DNA of 64,000 bases from Meridianimarinicoccus aquatilis (GTDB lineage Bacteria; Pseudomonadota; Alphaproteobacteria; Rhodobacterales; Rhodobacteraceae). Of the stretch, positions 25,139 through 35,023 are shown piece by piece. Under the pieces are notes generated by a model that was not told the DNA's origin, did no database searches, and worked only from the letters and a program-made list of their open reading frames with translations. Every line of letters begins with the position of its first letter. The first letter of the stretch is position 1. Location of the stretch: NCBI RefSeq assembly GCF_004358675.1, contig NZ_SMZO01000003.1, forward strand, positions 90,795-154,794, read 5' to 3'. Made by a program: the position numbers and the translations under genes.

Positions 25139-26395
25139 ATGCTATCCACCACACGTCTGCCGCTTGTTGCAGCCGTCCTGACAACTGCGCTGACCGGCGC
25201 AGCCAGTGCTCAGGACAGTTTATCAGGGACGCTCAAGATATTCTCGGACATGTCTAATCCAGCGCCGCGCGCGGTCATGGAAGGCATGGCGGAACGTTTC
25301 GACGCAATGCACCCGGATCTTGATGTTGAGCTGACAATTATCGACCGGGAAGCTTATAAGACGCAGATCCGGAACTTCCTGACGGCCAATGCGCCTGACG
25401 TAGCGAATTGGTACGCCGGCAACCGCATGGCACCTTATGTGAATGCGGGTCTGTTTGAGGATGTAAGCGACCTGTGGGATGGGCAGATCGGCGAAGAACT
25501 GGCGTCAACCCAAGGCGCGATGACGTTGGACGGTAAGCAATGGGGCGTGCCTTACACCTATTATCAATGGGGCGTGTACTACCGCAAAGACATCTATGAC
25601 CGTCTGGGCCTTTCCGAGCCGGAAACCTTCGATCAAATGAAGGCCAATTGTCAGGCACTTCTGGACGATGGCGTCAAATGCTACACGATCGGGACCAAGT
25701 TCCTGTGGACCGCGGCAGGTTGGTTTGACTATTTGAACATGCGCACCAATGGATATGATTTCCATATGGCGCTGACTGCAGGCGAGGTGGAATGGACCGA
25801 CGACCGCGTGCGCCAGACCTTTGCAAATTGGCACGAGCTGATCGACATGGGAGCCTTCATCGACAACCACACCGCCTATAGCTGGCAAGAAGCGCTTCCG
25901 TTCATGGCACAGGGGGATGCGGCGGCGTATCTGATGGGCAACTTCGCTGTAGCACCGCTGCGCGATGCGGGTTTGGACGATAGCAAGCTGGACTATTACC
26001 AGTTCCCCGCAATCAACGCAGATGTCGAACTGGGCGAAGACGCGCCGACGGATACGTTCCACATTCCGGCACAGGCGCAGAACAAAGAGGCAGCGCGCGC
26101 GTTCCTGCGATTTGTCGTATCGGCGGAAAACCAGACACAGATCAACGCGGGCGATGCGCTTGGTCAGCTTCCGGTGAATGCTCTGAGTTCGGTGGATGAT
26201 GACAAGTTCCTCAAAGAAGGGTTCGACGTTCTGAGCAACCGCGCGCCTGGCGGGATCGCGCAGTTCTTTGACCGTGATGCGCCGGCGGAAATGGCCAAGT
26301 TGGCTATGGAAGGCTTTCAGGAGTTCATGGTTCTGCCAGACAATCTTGATCGCGTTCTTGACCGGCTCGAAGCTGGACGCCAGCGGATCTATTGA
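25139..26395 (+). CDS. Sugar ABC transporter substrate-binding protein
   Basis: A 418-residue periplasmic binding protein of the CUT1 (family 1 extracellular solute-binding) group. The signal peptide MLSTTRLPLVAAVLTTALTG ends near ASAQD; GVPYTYYQWGVYYRKDIYDRLGL and the late NRAPGGIAQFFDRD block are typical of sugar binders. Given GH4, GH42 and galactose catabolic genes downstream, the ligand is probably an alpha- or beta-galactoside. The ATG at 25139 follows a strong GGGAGG site; an ATG at 25103 would place 12 residues before the signal peptide. First gene of a long plus-strand operon. Confidence 0.92.
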   Translation: MLSTTRLPLVAAVLTTALTGAASAQDSLSGTLKIFSDMSNPAPRAVMEGMAERFDAMHPDLDVELTIIDREAYKTQIRNFLTANAPDVANWYAGNRMAPYVNAGLFEDVSDLWDGQIGEELASTQGAMTLDGKQWGVPYTYYQWGVYYRKDIYDRLGLSEPETFDQMKANCQALLDDGVKCYTIGTKFLWTAAGWFDYLNMRTNGYDFHMALTAGEVEWTDDRVRQTFANWHELIDMGAFIDNHTAYSWQEALPFMAQGDAAAYLMGNFAVAPLRDAGLDDSKLDYYQFPAINADVELGEDAPTDTFHIPAQAQNKEAARAFLRFVVSAENQTQINAGDALGQLPVNALSSVDDDKFLKEGFDVLSNRAPGGIAQFFDRDAPAEMAKLAMEGFQEFMVLPDNLDRVLDRLEAGRQRIY

Positions 26396-26404
26396 TCCAG
26401 CGGC

Positions 26405-26423
26405 CGGGCGCGTGCCGCGCCCG
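26405..26423 (+). terminator. Intercistronic GC-rich hairpin after the binding-protein gene
   Basis: An 8-bp stem CGGGCGCG/CGCGCCCG with a TGC loop, 10 bases after the stop. No U-run follows. Such hairpins commonly stabilise the upstream mRNA and raise binding-protein levels above those of the permeases. Confidence 0.6.
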
Positions 26424-26573
26424 ACATGACCCTGATCCGGTCCGCGGCGATGCCACGGTCCGGATCGCCGCCCAGCCCAAGCCGAGGAAACCGCTCATGG
26501 CACCGCCCGTTCCATCGTTCTTTCCCGCACCCGCCCGATCGGCCCCGGCTGCAAAGACATGTGGAGTGGCTTG

Positions 26574-27464
26574 ATGACCAGCAGTTTCTGGCGACGCAAT
26601 CAGCAGCGCCTTGCCCCCGCTCTTTTCCTCGCGCCGGGCATCCTGTTTTTTGCCTTTTATGTGATCTTCCCGATCCTTCAGTCCTTTCGGATTTCGTTTT
26701 ATAAATGGGATGGGCTGAGCCCGGCAGAGCCCGTCGGGATGCAGAACTATTCCCAGCTTTTTGAAGACCCAGCCTTTTACACGTCGCTTGGCAACAATGT
26801 CATTTGGCTGTTTCTGTATCTTCTGGCGATCCCGGCAGGGTTGGCAATCGCGTTGTTCCTGAACCAGACCGTCACAGGCATCAGAATATACAAGTCCCTG
26901 TTTTTCTTTCCGTTCGTGGTAAGCCAAGTCGTTGTCGGCCTGGTTTTCACTTGGTTTTATGACCCCACCTTCGGACTGCTCAACACTGTCCTTGAAGCGG
27001 TCGGACTGGACCCGGTGAACATCCTTGGCGATCCTTCCAAAGTGACTTATGGCATCATTGCTGCCGGGCTTTGGCCCCAAACCGCCTATTGCATGATCCT
27101 CTACCTGACGGGTCTCAACGCAGTGGATCCGGAACAGGTGGAGGCAGGTCGGCTAGACGGTGCCAAAGGGTTGAAAATGCTCTGGCATGTCATCTTGCCT
27201 CAACTGCGCCCGGCAACCTTCATTTGCTTCGTCGTGACAATCATCGGCGCGTTGCGCAGCTTCGATCTTATTTCGATCATGACTCAAGGCGGCCCGTTCG
27301 GAACCTCCCGTGTGCTTGCGTTCTACATGTTCGAAGTCGCATTGTCGGAATATGGCTTCCGCATGGGGTACGGCGCCGCAATCGCGGTGGTCCTGTTTTC
27401 GATCATGATGGTCTATATCGCGGGATTCCTTTGGAAAATGTACCGCGACGAGAAAGGCGCGTGA
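26574..27464 (+). CDS. Sugar ABC transporter permease (MalF-like, CUT1)
   Basis: A 296-residue inner-membrane permease with about six membrane segments (first at 19-40) and the cytoplasmic EAA loop EAGRLDGAKGLKMLWHVILP that contacts the ATPase. YDPTFGLLN and the TQGGPFGTSRVLAFYMFE block are typical of CUT1 first permeases. The ATG at 26574 has a GGAG site nine bases upstream; an upstream in-frame codon at 26559 is less likely. Partner of the permease at 27543-28391 and the ATPase at 23078-24139. Confidence 0.93.
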   Translation: MTSSFWRRNQQRLAPALFLAPGILFFAFYVIFPILQSFRISFYKWDGLSPAEPVGMQNYSQLFEDPAFYTSLGNNVIWLFLYLLAIPAGLAIALFLNQTVTGIRIYKSLFFFPFVVSQVVVGLVFTWFYDPTFGLLNTVLEAVGLDPVNILGDPSKVTYGIIAAGLWPQTAYCMILYLTGLNAVDPEQVEAGRLDGAKGLKMLWHVILPQLRPATFICFVVTIIGALRSFDLISIMTQGGPFGTSRVLAFYMFEVALSEYGFRMGYGAAIAVVLFSIMMVYIAGFLWKMYRDEKGA

Positions 27465-27542
27465 CCATGCACTCCGCGCCCCAGCCCCGCATCCAAAACC
27501 CGCACATCGCCCCCCACTCCACTCCAACACCAGAGGTCTGAG

Positions 27543-28391
27543 ATGTACCCCACCCCCATCGCAAAGACCTCTCCGGCATGGCAAATAAGCTATCAGGCGC
27601 TACTGCCGGTCGCGCTTGTGCTTTGGCTTTTGCCATTGATCGGCGTGGCGATTTTTTCGCTCAAGCCCGCTGCGGATTTTGCACAAGGCAACTATTGGGG
27701 CTGGCCATCGACCTTTAGCGGCATCCAGAACTATACGCTGGTTTTTACCGGCTCAGACATGCCCAGATATCTGATGAATTCCGTCTTGATCACCGTTCCA
27801 ACCGTGATAGGTGCGGTAGCCTTGTCTTGCATGACAGGCTTTGCGCTTGGCGTTTATCACTTTCGTGGCAACCTTCTGATTTTCTTCATGTTCGTCGCTG
27901 GGAACTTTGTGCCATTCCAGATCTTGATGGTCCCCGTGCGGGACCTGACCCTCGCGATGGGACTCTATGACACAAAGACCGGGCTGGTGCTGTTCCACAT
28001 TGCCTTTCAAACCGGGTTCTGCACGCTCTTCATGCGAAACTTCATCCGCGCGCTTCCCCGCCCCCTGATCGAAGCGGCGCGGGTCGAAGGCGTCAGCGAG
28101 ATCAGGATTTTCGCCTTTATCATTCTGCCGCTGATGAAACCGGCGATTGCGGCGCTGTCCGTGCTGATTTTCACCTTCATATGGAACGATTACTTCTGGG
28201 CGATCGTGCTCACTCAAGGGGCAGACAGTCAGCCGGTTACGGCAGGCATCACAAGCTTTAATGCCCAGTACCGGGCTGCCTATCACCTGATGAGCGCGGG
28301 AAGCCTTGTCGCCGCGCTTCCACCCGTCGTGATGTTTTTCGCCATGCAACGCCACTTTATCGCTGGGCTCACGCTGGGCGCAGTCAAGTAG
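27543..28391 (+). CDS. Sugar ABC transporter permease (MalG-like, CUT1)
   Basis: A 282-residue second permease with six predicted membrane segments and the EAA loop EAARVEGVSEIRIFAFIILP. The C terminus ends ALPPVVMFFAMQRHFIAGLTLGAVK, the standard MalG-family ending. It forms the heterodimeric pore with the upstream permease. It lies 78 bases after it and 14 bases before the GH4 gene. Confidence 0.94.
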   Translation: MYPTPIAKTSPAWQISYQALLPVALVLWLLPLIGVAIFSLKPAADFAQGNYWGWPSTFSGIQNYTLVFTGSDMPRYLMNSVLITVPTVIGAVALSCMTGFALGVYHFRGNLLIFFMFVAGNFVPFQILMVPVRDLTLAMGLYDTKTGLVLFHIAFQTGFCTLFMRNFIRALPRPLIEAARVEGVSEIRIFAFIILPLMKPAIAALSVLIFTFIWNDYFWAIVLTQGADSQPVTAGITSFNAQYRAAYHLMSAGSLVAALPPVVMFFAMQRHFIAGLTLGAVK

Positions 28392-28405
28392 CAGGACTTA
28401 CCAAG

Positions 28406-29749
28406 ATGCCCAAAATCGCCTTCATCGGGGCTGGCTCCACCATCTTCATGAAACATATCGTCGGCGACGCGCTGCACTTTCCGGCTTTGTCCGGGGCGGA
28501 TATCGCGTTGATGGACATTGACGAAGCGCGGTTGGCCGAGTCCGCCCTTGTTGCGCGCCAAATGGTGCGCGCGATGAAGGTTGGCGCGACTGTCACCACA
28601 CACACAGATCGTCGCGCCGCGCTGGACGGGGCAGATTTCGTCATTACCGCCTTTCAGATCGGCGGGTACAAGCCCTGCACGGTTACCGATTTCGAAATTC
28701 CCAAAGCGCACGGCCTGCGCCAGACCATCGCCGACACGCTGGGCGTCGGCGGCATTATGCGCGGGCTCAGAACCGTCCCGCATCTGTGGGCGCTTGCGCA
28801 AGATATGGCCGAACTTTGTCCCGATGCGCTGTTGCTGCAATACGTGAACCCGATGGCGATCAACACTTGGGCTCTGGCCGAACGCTTTCCTGCCCTAAGA
28901 CAGGTTGGGCTTTGCCATTCGGTCCAGAACACCGTCGCGGAAATGGCCTATGATCTGAACATCCCAGCGTCCGAAATTCGGCACCGGGTGGCGGGTGTGA
29001 ACCATGTCGCGTTTTTCTTGAAACTGGAACATGCCGGCGTCGATCTTTACCCAGCCCTCCGGGCCGGCTACCGCGATGGCAGCCTGCCGAAGACACCTCT
29101 GGAACGGCCGCATTGCCTAAACAAGGTTCGCTATGAGGTGATGGATCATTTGGGGTACTTCTGCACCGAAAGTTCGGAACATCTGGCAGAGTATGTTCCT
29201 TGGTTCATCAAGCGGGACCGCGCTGATCTGATTGAGCAGTTTGGAATTCCGCTCGATGAATACCCGGCACGCTGCGAAATTCAGATGGCTGAATGGGCTG
29301 CTCAGGCAGAAGCCATTCGGCGCACGGATACGGTCAGCGTTGAGAAAAGCCATGAATTTGCCGCTGACATGATGAATTCCATACTCACAGATACGCCGAT
29401 GACTGTTTATGGCAATCTGCCCAATCACGGGCAAATTCCGCAACTGCCGCTCGGGGCTGCCGTAGAAACACCCTGCCTTGTTGACGCCAACGGTGTGCAA
29501 CCAAGTGTGGTTACCGATATTCCCCCACAGCTCGTCGCCCTGATGCGCAGTCAGATAAATGTTCAGGAACTTGTGGTGCGCGCATTGCTTGAAGAAAACC
29601 GGGACCACATCTATCACGCCGCAATGATGGATCCCCACACCGCCGCAGAGCTTGATCTGCGGCAAATCCGGGCACTGATGGATGACCTCATCACCGCGCA
29701 CGGTGATTGGCTTCCTGCATGGTGCCACGACGAAAGGACAGCCGCATGA
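28406..29749 (+). CDS. Alpha-galactosidase, glycoside hydrolase family 4 (MelA-like)
   Basis: A 447-residue GH4 enzyme. The N-terminal Rossmann KIAFIGAGSTIFMKH binds NAD+, and the metal-binding blocks GLCHSVQNT and GVNHVAFFL carry the Cys and His Mn2+ ligands. GH4 enzymes use a redox-elimination mechanism needing NAD+ and a divalent metal, in the cytoplasm. Both alpha-galactosidases and alpha-glucosidases or glucuronidases exist in the family; alpha-galactosidase is chosen from the galactose genes around it. The SDR gene start overlaps its stop (ATGA). Confidence 0.9.
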   Translation: MPKIAFIGAGSTIFMKHIVGDALHFPALSGADIALMDIDEARLAESALVARQMVRAMKVGATVTTHTDRRAALDGADFVITAFQIGGYKPCTVTDFEIPKAHGLRQTIADTLGVGGIMRGLRTVPHLWALAQDMAELCPDALLLQYVNPMAINTWALAERFPALRQVGLCHSVQNTVAEMAYDLNIPASEIRHRVAGVNHVAFFLKLEHAGVDLYPALRAGYRDGSLPKTPLERPHCLNKVRYEVMDHLGYFCTESSEHLAEYVPWFIKRDRADLIEQFGIPLDEYPARCEIQMAEWAAQAEAIRRTDTVSVEKSHEFAADMMNSILTDTPMTVYGNLPNHGQIPQLPLGAAVETPCLVDANGVQPSVVTDIPPQLVALMRSQINVQELVVRALLEENRDHIYHAAMMDPHTAAELDLRQIRALMDDLITAHGDWLPAWCHDERTAA

Positions 29750-30516
29750 CCAGACACGCCCGATTTCCCGATCTTGATGGCGCGTCTGTCTTTGTCACCG
29801 GCGGCGGGTCCGGAATTGGCGCGGCCTTCACGGACGGACTGATGGCACAGGGCGCAAAGGTGGCCTTTGTACAGCGGTCAGACGGCACGGCCTTTTGCGA
29901 CGCAATGGAACGTGCGCACGGCACGCGGCCGTTGTTTCTGCCGTGCGACATCACTGACACCCCCGCCTTGCAAGCTGCCATCGCACAGGCGGCTGCTCAG
30001 CATGGTGACATTGACGTACTGGTCAATAATGCCGCAAATGACAAACGCCACAGCACAATGGAGGTGGATGAGGCGTTCTGGGACTGGTCCCAAGCCATCA
30101 ATCTCAAATCCTATTTCTTTGCGGCTCAATCCGTTCTTCCGGGCATGCGCAAAGCTGGGCGCGGCAGCATCGTGAACTTGTCATCAATCAGCTACATGAT
30201 GGGCAATGCGGGCTATCCTGCTTACACCACGGCAAACGGCGGCATCACCGCGCTGACCCGCTCTCTGGCGCGGGAATTCGGGCCTGACGGTATCCGCGTT
30301 AACGCGCTCGCACCGGGCTGGGTGTTCACAGAAAAACAGATTGCCCTTTGGGCCACAGAAGAGGGCGTCGCGGCGCATCTGGCCCGCCAATGCCTGCCGC
30401 GGATGCTGAAGCCTGATGAAATGGTCGAACCATTGTTATTTCTTGCGTCCGAAGCCAGCCGCGCCATGACCGGGCAAGCCATGGCTGTCGATGGCGGCGT
30501 GGTGGTCAGCGGATGA
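29746..30516 (+). CDS. Short-chain dehydrogenase, possible galactose 1-dehydrogenase, catalytic Lys replaced
   Basis: A 256-residue SDR. Cofactor motif VTGGGSGIG, structural NNAA (94-97), Ser147 of the active site and Tyr160 are present. The YxxxK motif reads YTTAN, so Asn164 (codon AAC) takes the place of the essential lysine. The C-terminal MTGQAMAVDGG is normal. Its place between an alpha-galactosidase gene and dgoK suggests oxidation of D-galactose to galactonolactone, or of a related aldose, but the missing lysine makes normal SDR catalysis doubtful. Its start overlaps the GH4 stop and its stop overlaps the dgoK start by four bases, so it is tightly coupled. Confidence 0.85.
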   Translation: MTRHARFPDLDGASVFVTGGGSGIGAAFTDGLMAQGAKVAFVQRSDGTAFCDAMERAHGTRPLFLPCDITDTPALQAAIAQAAAQHGDIDVLVNNAANDKRHSTMEVDEAFWDWSQAINLKSYFFAAQSVLPGMRKAGRGSIVNLSSISYMMGNAGYPAYTTANGGITALTRSLAREFGPDGIRVNALAPGWVFTEKQIALWATEEGVAAHLARQCLPRMLKPDEMVEPLLFLASEASRAMTGQAMAVDGGVVVSG

Positions 30517-31418
30517 CCCAGCCCCCCATCACCGCCGACTGGATCGCCGCCGACTGGGGCACTTCGCACCTGCGTGTTTGGGCCATGGCCGATGGCGCAG
30601 ATATTGCGCAGGCACAGTCCGACCAAGGCATGAACCGACTGTCACCGGGCGGGTTTGAGGCCGCGCTGCTTGAGTTGATCGAGCCTTGGCTTGGCGCGGG
30701 CACGACGCCTGTTGTCGCTTGTGGCATGGTCGGTGCGCGGCAGGGATGGGTGGAAGCCCCCTACACGGCTGTGCCTTGCACCCCCCTGCCCGTGACCCCG
30801 GTGCGCGCGCAAGCGGCAGATCAGCGCCTTGCCGTTTGGGTTGTGCCCGGCCTGAAGCAGCAAAGCCCGCCAGACGTCATGCGCGGCGAGGAAACGCAGA
30901 TCGCCGGGTTCCTTGCGCTGAACCCAAATTTTGACGGTGTGCTATGCCTGCCCGGAACCCATACAAAATGGGCACAGGTTTCGGCGGGTGAGGTCGTCAG
31001 TTTCCAATCGTTTATGACGGGTGAATTGTTCGCGTCCTTGGCCGAGAACAGCGTGCTGCGCCATACCGTTGCGCCTTGCGGCTGGGATGAAGGCACCTTT
31101 GCCGACGCGCTTGACGATGCGTTGTCGCGGCCAGACCGGCTTGCCGCCCGCCTGTTCACTTTACGCGCAGATGCTTTGCTCAATGATACCAGTGGCACGC
31201 AAGGGCGCGCGCGTCTGTCCGGTCTTTTGATCGGCGCGGAACTGGCTGCTGCAAAACCATATTGGCTGGGCCAACAAGTGGGCGTGATCGGCGCTTCGGC
31301 CGTTGCCGCACCCTATGTCACTGCCCTGACACGGCAAGGAAATACGCCCGTTCAGGCGGACGCCGCCGCCATGACCCGCGCGGGGTTGATAGCCGCCCAT
31401 CGCAACATCGACACCTGA
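30513..31418 (+). CDS. dgoK: 2-dehydro-3-deoxygalactonokinase
   Basis: A 301-residue sugar-acid kinase of the DgoK family: the N-terminal phosphate-1 motif [29 protein letters not shown], and the [13 protein letters not shown] and [12 protein letters not shown] blocks. It phosphorylates 2-keto-3-deoxygalactonate to the 6-phosphate in the DeLey-Doudoroff galactose pathway. It overlaps the SDR gene and is followed 11 bases later by dgoA, whose product cleaves the phosphorylated acid. Confidence 0.94.
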   Translation: MTQPPITADWIAADWGTSHLRVWAMADGADIAQAQSDQGMNRLSPGGFEAALLELIEPWLGAGTTPVVACGMVGARQGWVEAPYTAVPCTPLPVTPVRAQAADQRLAVWVVPGLKQQSPPDVMRGEETQIAGFLALNPNFDGVLCLPGTHTKWAQVSAGEVVSFQSFMTGELFASLAENSVLRHTVAPCGWDEGTFADALDDALSRPDRLAARLFTLRADALLNDTSGTQGRARLSGLLIGAELAAAKPYWLGQQVGVIGASAVAAPYVTALTRQGNTPVQADAAAMTRAGLIAAHRNIDT

Positions 31419-31429
31419 AAGGGACCTGC

Positions 31430-32053
31430 ATGAGCCGCCCTCTGATCGCCATTCTACGCGGGATCACGCCGCCCGAAGCCTTGCCCGTGACAAAGGCCCT
31501 GATTGATGCGGGCGTCGACCGGATTGAAGTGCCGCTGAATTCGCCAAATGCGTTGGACAGCATTACCGCCATGGCCGCTGCATTTGGCACGCAAGCCTTG
31601 ATCGGGGCTGGCACTGTTTTGACCGCTGAGGATGTCGCCCGTGTCGGCGCTGCGGGTGGCCGCCTGATCGTGTCGCCCAATTGCGACACTGAGGTGATCC
31701 GCGCCACCAAGGCGGCGAAGCTGGCCAGCTTTCCGGGCGTGTTTACCGCAACCGAGTGCTTCGCCGCTTTGAAAGCCGGTGCAGACGGGCTCAAGATTTT
31801 CCCGGCCAGCCTGATGGGGCCAGACGGGCTATCAGCCCTGCGCGCCGTTCTGCCCGCCACGACACAGGTCTTTGCGGTGGGCGGCGTTGGCCCGGCCAAT
31901 TTCGCCGCGTGGCAAGCAGCCGGAGCGTCGGGCTTTGGCATTGGCACCGCGCTTTATAAACCCGGCCGCAGCGCCGCAGACGTGGCCATTCGCGCCGCCG
32001 AACTGGTCGCCGCGTGGGATCGCGGCACCGCAAATGGCGCTGCCTTCGCATGA
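31430..32053 (+). CDS. dgoA: 2-dehydro-3-deoxy-6-phosphogalactonate aldolase
   Basis: A 207-residue KDPG/KDPGal class I aldolase. Active-site blocks: [68 protein letters not shown] and [11 protein letters not shown], the last holding the Schiff-base lysine. It splits 2-keto-3-deoxy-6-phosphogalactonate into pyruvate and glyceraldehyde 3-phosphate. SPNCD is the galactonate-type signature rather than the KDPG type. The ATG at 31430 gives the normal start; the long upstream frame overlaps dgoK and is not coding. Its stop overlaps the beta-galactosidase start. Confidence 0.94.
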   Translation: MSRPLIAILRGITPPEALPVTKALIDAGVDRIEVPLNSPNALDSITAMAAAFGTQALIGAGTVLTAEDVARVGAAGGRLIVSPNCDTEVIRATKAAKLASFPGVFTATECFAALKAGADGLKIFPASLMGPDGLSALRAVLPATTQVFAVGGVGPANFAAWQAAGASGFGIGTALYKPGRSAADVAIRAAELVAAWDRGTANGAAFA

Positions 32054-33951
32054 AACGCAGCCTTGGGGTTTGCTATTATCCGGAACACTGGCCGGAAGAC
32101 CAATGGCCAGACGACGCGGCCCGCATGGTCTCTGCCGGGATCAGCCGCGTGCGGATTGGGGAATTCGCCTGGGGCCTGATCGAGCCGAAGCCGGGCGTGA
32201 TGGACTGGGGTTGGCTCGACCGGGCGATCGACGTTCTGGCAGACGCCGGGCTTGAGGTGATCCTGGGCACCCCGACTGCAACGCCTCCACGCTGGATGCT
32301 GGATCGCCACCCGGACATGTTGGCGGTGGACGCGACTGGGCACCCGCGCCGCTTTGGGTCGCGGCGGCACTACTGTTTCAGCCATGCCGGATACCGCGCA
32401 GAGGCCGCCCGCATCACAGAGGCCATGGCCCGCAGATACGGGCGCGACGGGCGCATCATCGCATGGCAGACCGACAATGAATATGGATGTCACGATACGG
32501 TTCTGAGCTATTCGCCCGCCGCCCTGTCCGCGTTCCGCAACTGGCTGGCGCAGCAGTACCAGTCGCCCGAGGCGCTGAACCGCGCTTGGGGAAATGTGTT
32601 CTGGTCCATGGCCTATGACAGCTTTGACCAGATCGGGTTGCCGAACCTGACGGTAACAGAACCGAACCCCGCCCATGCTTTCGACTTTCGGCGGTTTTCA
32701 AGCGAACAGGTGGTCGCCTTCAACCGGATGCAGGTGGGCATCCTGCGCCGTCACACCGCTGCCCCGCTGACGCATAATTATATGGGGCGCGAGGTGGCGT
32801 TTGACCATTTCGCCGTAGGCGCTGATCTCGATATCGCGAGCTGGGACAGTTACCCAATCGGGTTCCTGTCCGACCGGATCGAAGCGTCGGACAACCACAA
32901 GCGCCACTACCTGCGCCAGGGTGATCCCGACATGCAGGCACTGCATCATGACCTGTATCGCGCGGTCGGACGGGGGCGCTGGTGGGTGATGGAACAGCAG
33001 CCCGGCCCGGTGAACTGGGCACCATGGAACCCCGCCCCGCTGCCCGGTATGGTTCGGCTTTGGACATGGGAGGCATTCGCCCACGGTGCCGAAACCGTCA
33101 CCTATTTTCGCTGGCGGCAAGCCCCCTTTGCGCAGGAGCAGATGCATGCCGGGCTGCTCTTTCCCGACAGCAGCGATGCGCCGGGTCTGGCCGAGGCCGC
33201 GCAGGTCGCGACAGAACTGAAAGCCATGCCCGATGTTGCACCGACCCGTGCGCCCGTCGCGCTGGTCTTCGATTATGCAAGCGCCTGGGCGTGGCAGGTA
33301 CAGCCGCAAGGCGCCGATTTCGACTATTTCCGCATGGTGCTGTGCTGGTATCGGGCCGCGCGTGAATTGGGACTGTCCCTTGATATTCTACCGCCCGACA
33401 CGAACGACCTGTCAGACTACGCCGTGGTACTGATGCCCGGCCTTGCGCAGCTCTCAGCACCGATGCTTGCGGCGCTGGAAAGCTATGAAGGGCGCGCGCT
33501 TGTCGGGCCGCGCAGCAACGCCAAGGGGGCTGGCATGGCAACGCCTGTGCCACTTCCGCCGAACCTGCCGGGCATGGACTTGCGAGTCAGCGCCGTGGAA
33601 AGCCTTCCGCCCGGTGTAGCCGAGCCGCTGTCGGGCGGCGGAACCATCGTGCATTGGCGCGAACATCTGGACGGCGCAGCTGACATTCTGGAAACCGACG
33701 CCGCAGGGGCACCCTTGATCGCACGTATGGGGGCATTGACGTATTTGGGCGGCTGGCCCGATGACACGGCATTGCGCCGCTTGATCGCTGCGGCCTGCAC
33801 CGAGCAGGGTATCGCGGCAGACCCCTTGCCAGACGGGCTTCGCCTGCGTGACACCGGTTCGCACCGCTTTGCGTTCAATTATGGGAAAACGCCCGTCACA
33901 TGGGAGGGACAAGTGTTGCCCGCTGCCGGTGTCGCGTGGCGGGCGCTTTGA
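32050..33951 (+). CDS. Beta-galactosidase, glycoside hydrolase family 42
   Basis: A 633-residue GH42 enzyme. A TIM barrel begins [14 protein letters not shown]; the acid/base Glu is E144 in TDNEYGCH and the nucleophile is E315 in [11 protein letters not shown]. The trimerisation and C-terminal beta domains follow at about 390-600. There is no signal peptide, so it acts on imported oligosaccharides in the cytoplasm. With the GH4 enzyme it lets the operon handle both alpha- and beta-galactosides. The ATGA overlap with dgoA fixes the start at 32050. Confidence 0.95.
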   Translation: MKRSLGVCYYPEHWPEDQWPDDAARMVSAGISRVRIGEFAWGLIEPKPGVMDWGWLDRAIDVLADAGLEVILGTPTATPPRWMLDRHPDMLAVDATGHPRRFGSRRHYCFSHAGYRAEAARITEAMARRYGRDGRIIAWQTDNEYGCHDTVLSYSPAALSAFRNWLAQQYQSPEALNRAWGNVFWSMAYDSFDQIGLPNLTVTEPNPAHAFDFRRFSSEQVVAFNRMQVGILRRHTAAPLTHNYMGREVAFDHFAVGADLDIASWDSYPIGFLSDRIEASDNHKRHYLRQGDPDMQALHHDLYRAVGRGRWWVMEQQPGPVNWAPWNPAPLPGMVRLWTWEAFAHGAETVTYFRWRQAPFAQEQMHAGLLFPDSSDAPGLAEAAQVATELKAMPDVAPTRAPVALVFDYASAWAWQVQPQGADFDYFRMVLCWYRAARELGLSLDILPPDTNDLSDYAVVLMPGLAQLSAPMLAALESYEGRALVGPRSNAKGAGMATPVPLPPNLPGMDLRVSAVESLPPGVAEPLSGGGTIVHWREHLDGAADILETDAAGAPLIARMGALTYLGGWPDDTALRRLIAAACTEQGIAADPLPDGLRLRDTGSHRFAFNYGKTPVTWEGQVLPAAGVAWRAL

Positions 33952-33990
33952 TCCCTTGCCAGAGCATGATGCAGCCGCTTAGGTGACGCC

Positions 33991-35013
33991 ATGACCCAAA
34001 TCCCTGCCCCCGGCGTGACGCCCCTGCCCGATACCTGCGACGGCACCGCCGTGCAGCGTGTGACAATCAGCAATGGAACCCTCAGTGCATCGTTTCTGAC
34101 GCGCGGCGCAATCTTGCAAGACCTGCGGCTGCAAGGCGTGGCGCACAGTCTGACAGTCGGCAGCCCCGATACAGCCGCCTATGCCGGGCCGCTTTGCTAT
34201 TTCGGGGCGCTCGTCGGGCCAGTGGCCAACCGCATCGCAGGTGGGACCGCGACGCTAAAAGGATCGAAGTACGAGTTTGACCGCAACGATGGCGGGCAAG
34301 CCACACTGCACGGCGGCAGCACAGGCACCCACACACGCAACTGGGACATCGACATTGCGCGGGCTGACCGGGTGACGTTCACCTTAAGCCTTCCGGATGG
34401 AACAGGCGGCTTTCCCGGCAATCGAACGGTGGCTGCACAATACGCGCTGACAGGGCCAGATACGCTTGAGTTGACTGTCATTGCAGCGACCGATGCGGCC
34501 ACGTGGATCAACTTCGCGCCACATGGGTTCTGGAACCTTGATGGCGGGCCGGATCTGTCGGGTCACAGCCTGCAAATCGCTGCAGATTACTATTTGCCAG
34601 CCGATCCCACAGGATTGGTGACAGGCGCGGTCGCCAAGGTCGCGCAAAGCGATTTCGACTTTCGGGCAGCCCGGCCAATTGGGCCCGGCACCACGCCTGA
34701 ACTTGACCACAACTTCTGTTTATCGCGCATCCGCCGAGACCCGGAACCTGCTGTTGTTTTGACAGGGGCGTCGGGCCTTTCGCTGCATGTAGCCACATCA
34801 GAACCAGGCGTTCAAATCTACGACGCGGCGCATGGCGGCGGCGGCGGCATCATGGGGCATTGCGGTCACCCAATCGGTCCCTATTGCGGGCTGGCGATTG
34901 AACCGCAGGGCTGGCCTGACGCACCAAACCGCCCTGGCTTCCCGCCGGTTCGTGTCGAAAGCGGCACCGCGGTGCGCCAGATCACACGGTGGCGGTTCGT
35001 CCAGCCGGACTAA
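33991..35013 (+). CDS. galM: Aldose 1-epimerase (galactose mutarotase)
   Basis: A 340-residue mutarotase. Seen: GPVANRIAGGTATL, LHGGSTGTHTRNWDI, the catalytic His in NFAPHGFWNLDG and the C-terminal catalytic Glu in LAIEPQGWPDAPN. It interconverts alpha- and beta-galactose released by the two galactosidases so that one anomer can be oxidised. Last gene of the galactoside operon; it converges on the acyl-CoA synthetase gene with 10 bases between. Confidence 0.93.
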   Translation: MTQIPAPGVTPLPDTCDGTAVQRVTISNGTLSASFLTRGAILQDLRLQGVAHSLTVGSPDTAAYAGPLCYFGALVGPVANRIAGGTATLKGSKYEFDRNDGGQATLHGGSTGTHTRNWDIDIARADRVTFTLSLPDGTGGFPGNRTVAAQYALTGPDTLELTVIAATDAATWINFAPHGFWNLDGGPDLSGHSLQIAADYYLPADPTGLVTGAVAKVAQSDFDFRAARPIGPGTTPELDHNFCLSRIRRDPEPAVVLTGASGLSLHVATSEPGVQIYDAAHGGGGGIMGHCGHPIGPYCGLAIEPQGWPDAPNRPGFPPVRVESGTAVRQITRWRFVQPD

Positions 35014-35023
35014 ACCTGTGTCG

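Noticed and set aside
27467..27541. A 24-codon ORF (MHSAPQPRIQNPHIAPHSTP start) exactly filling the gap between the two permease genes
   Set aside because: Pro/His-rich low-complexity sequence, no ribosome-binding site of its own, and no resemblance to a leader peptide; more likely a spacer.
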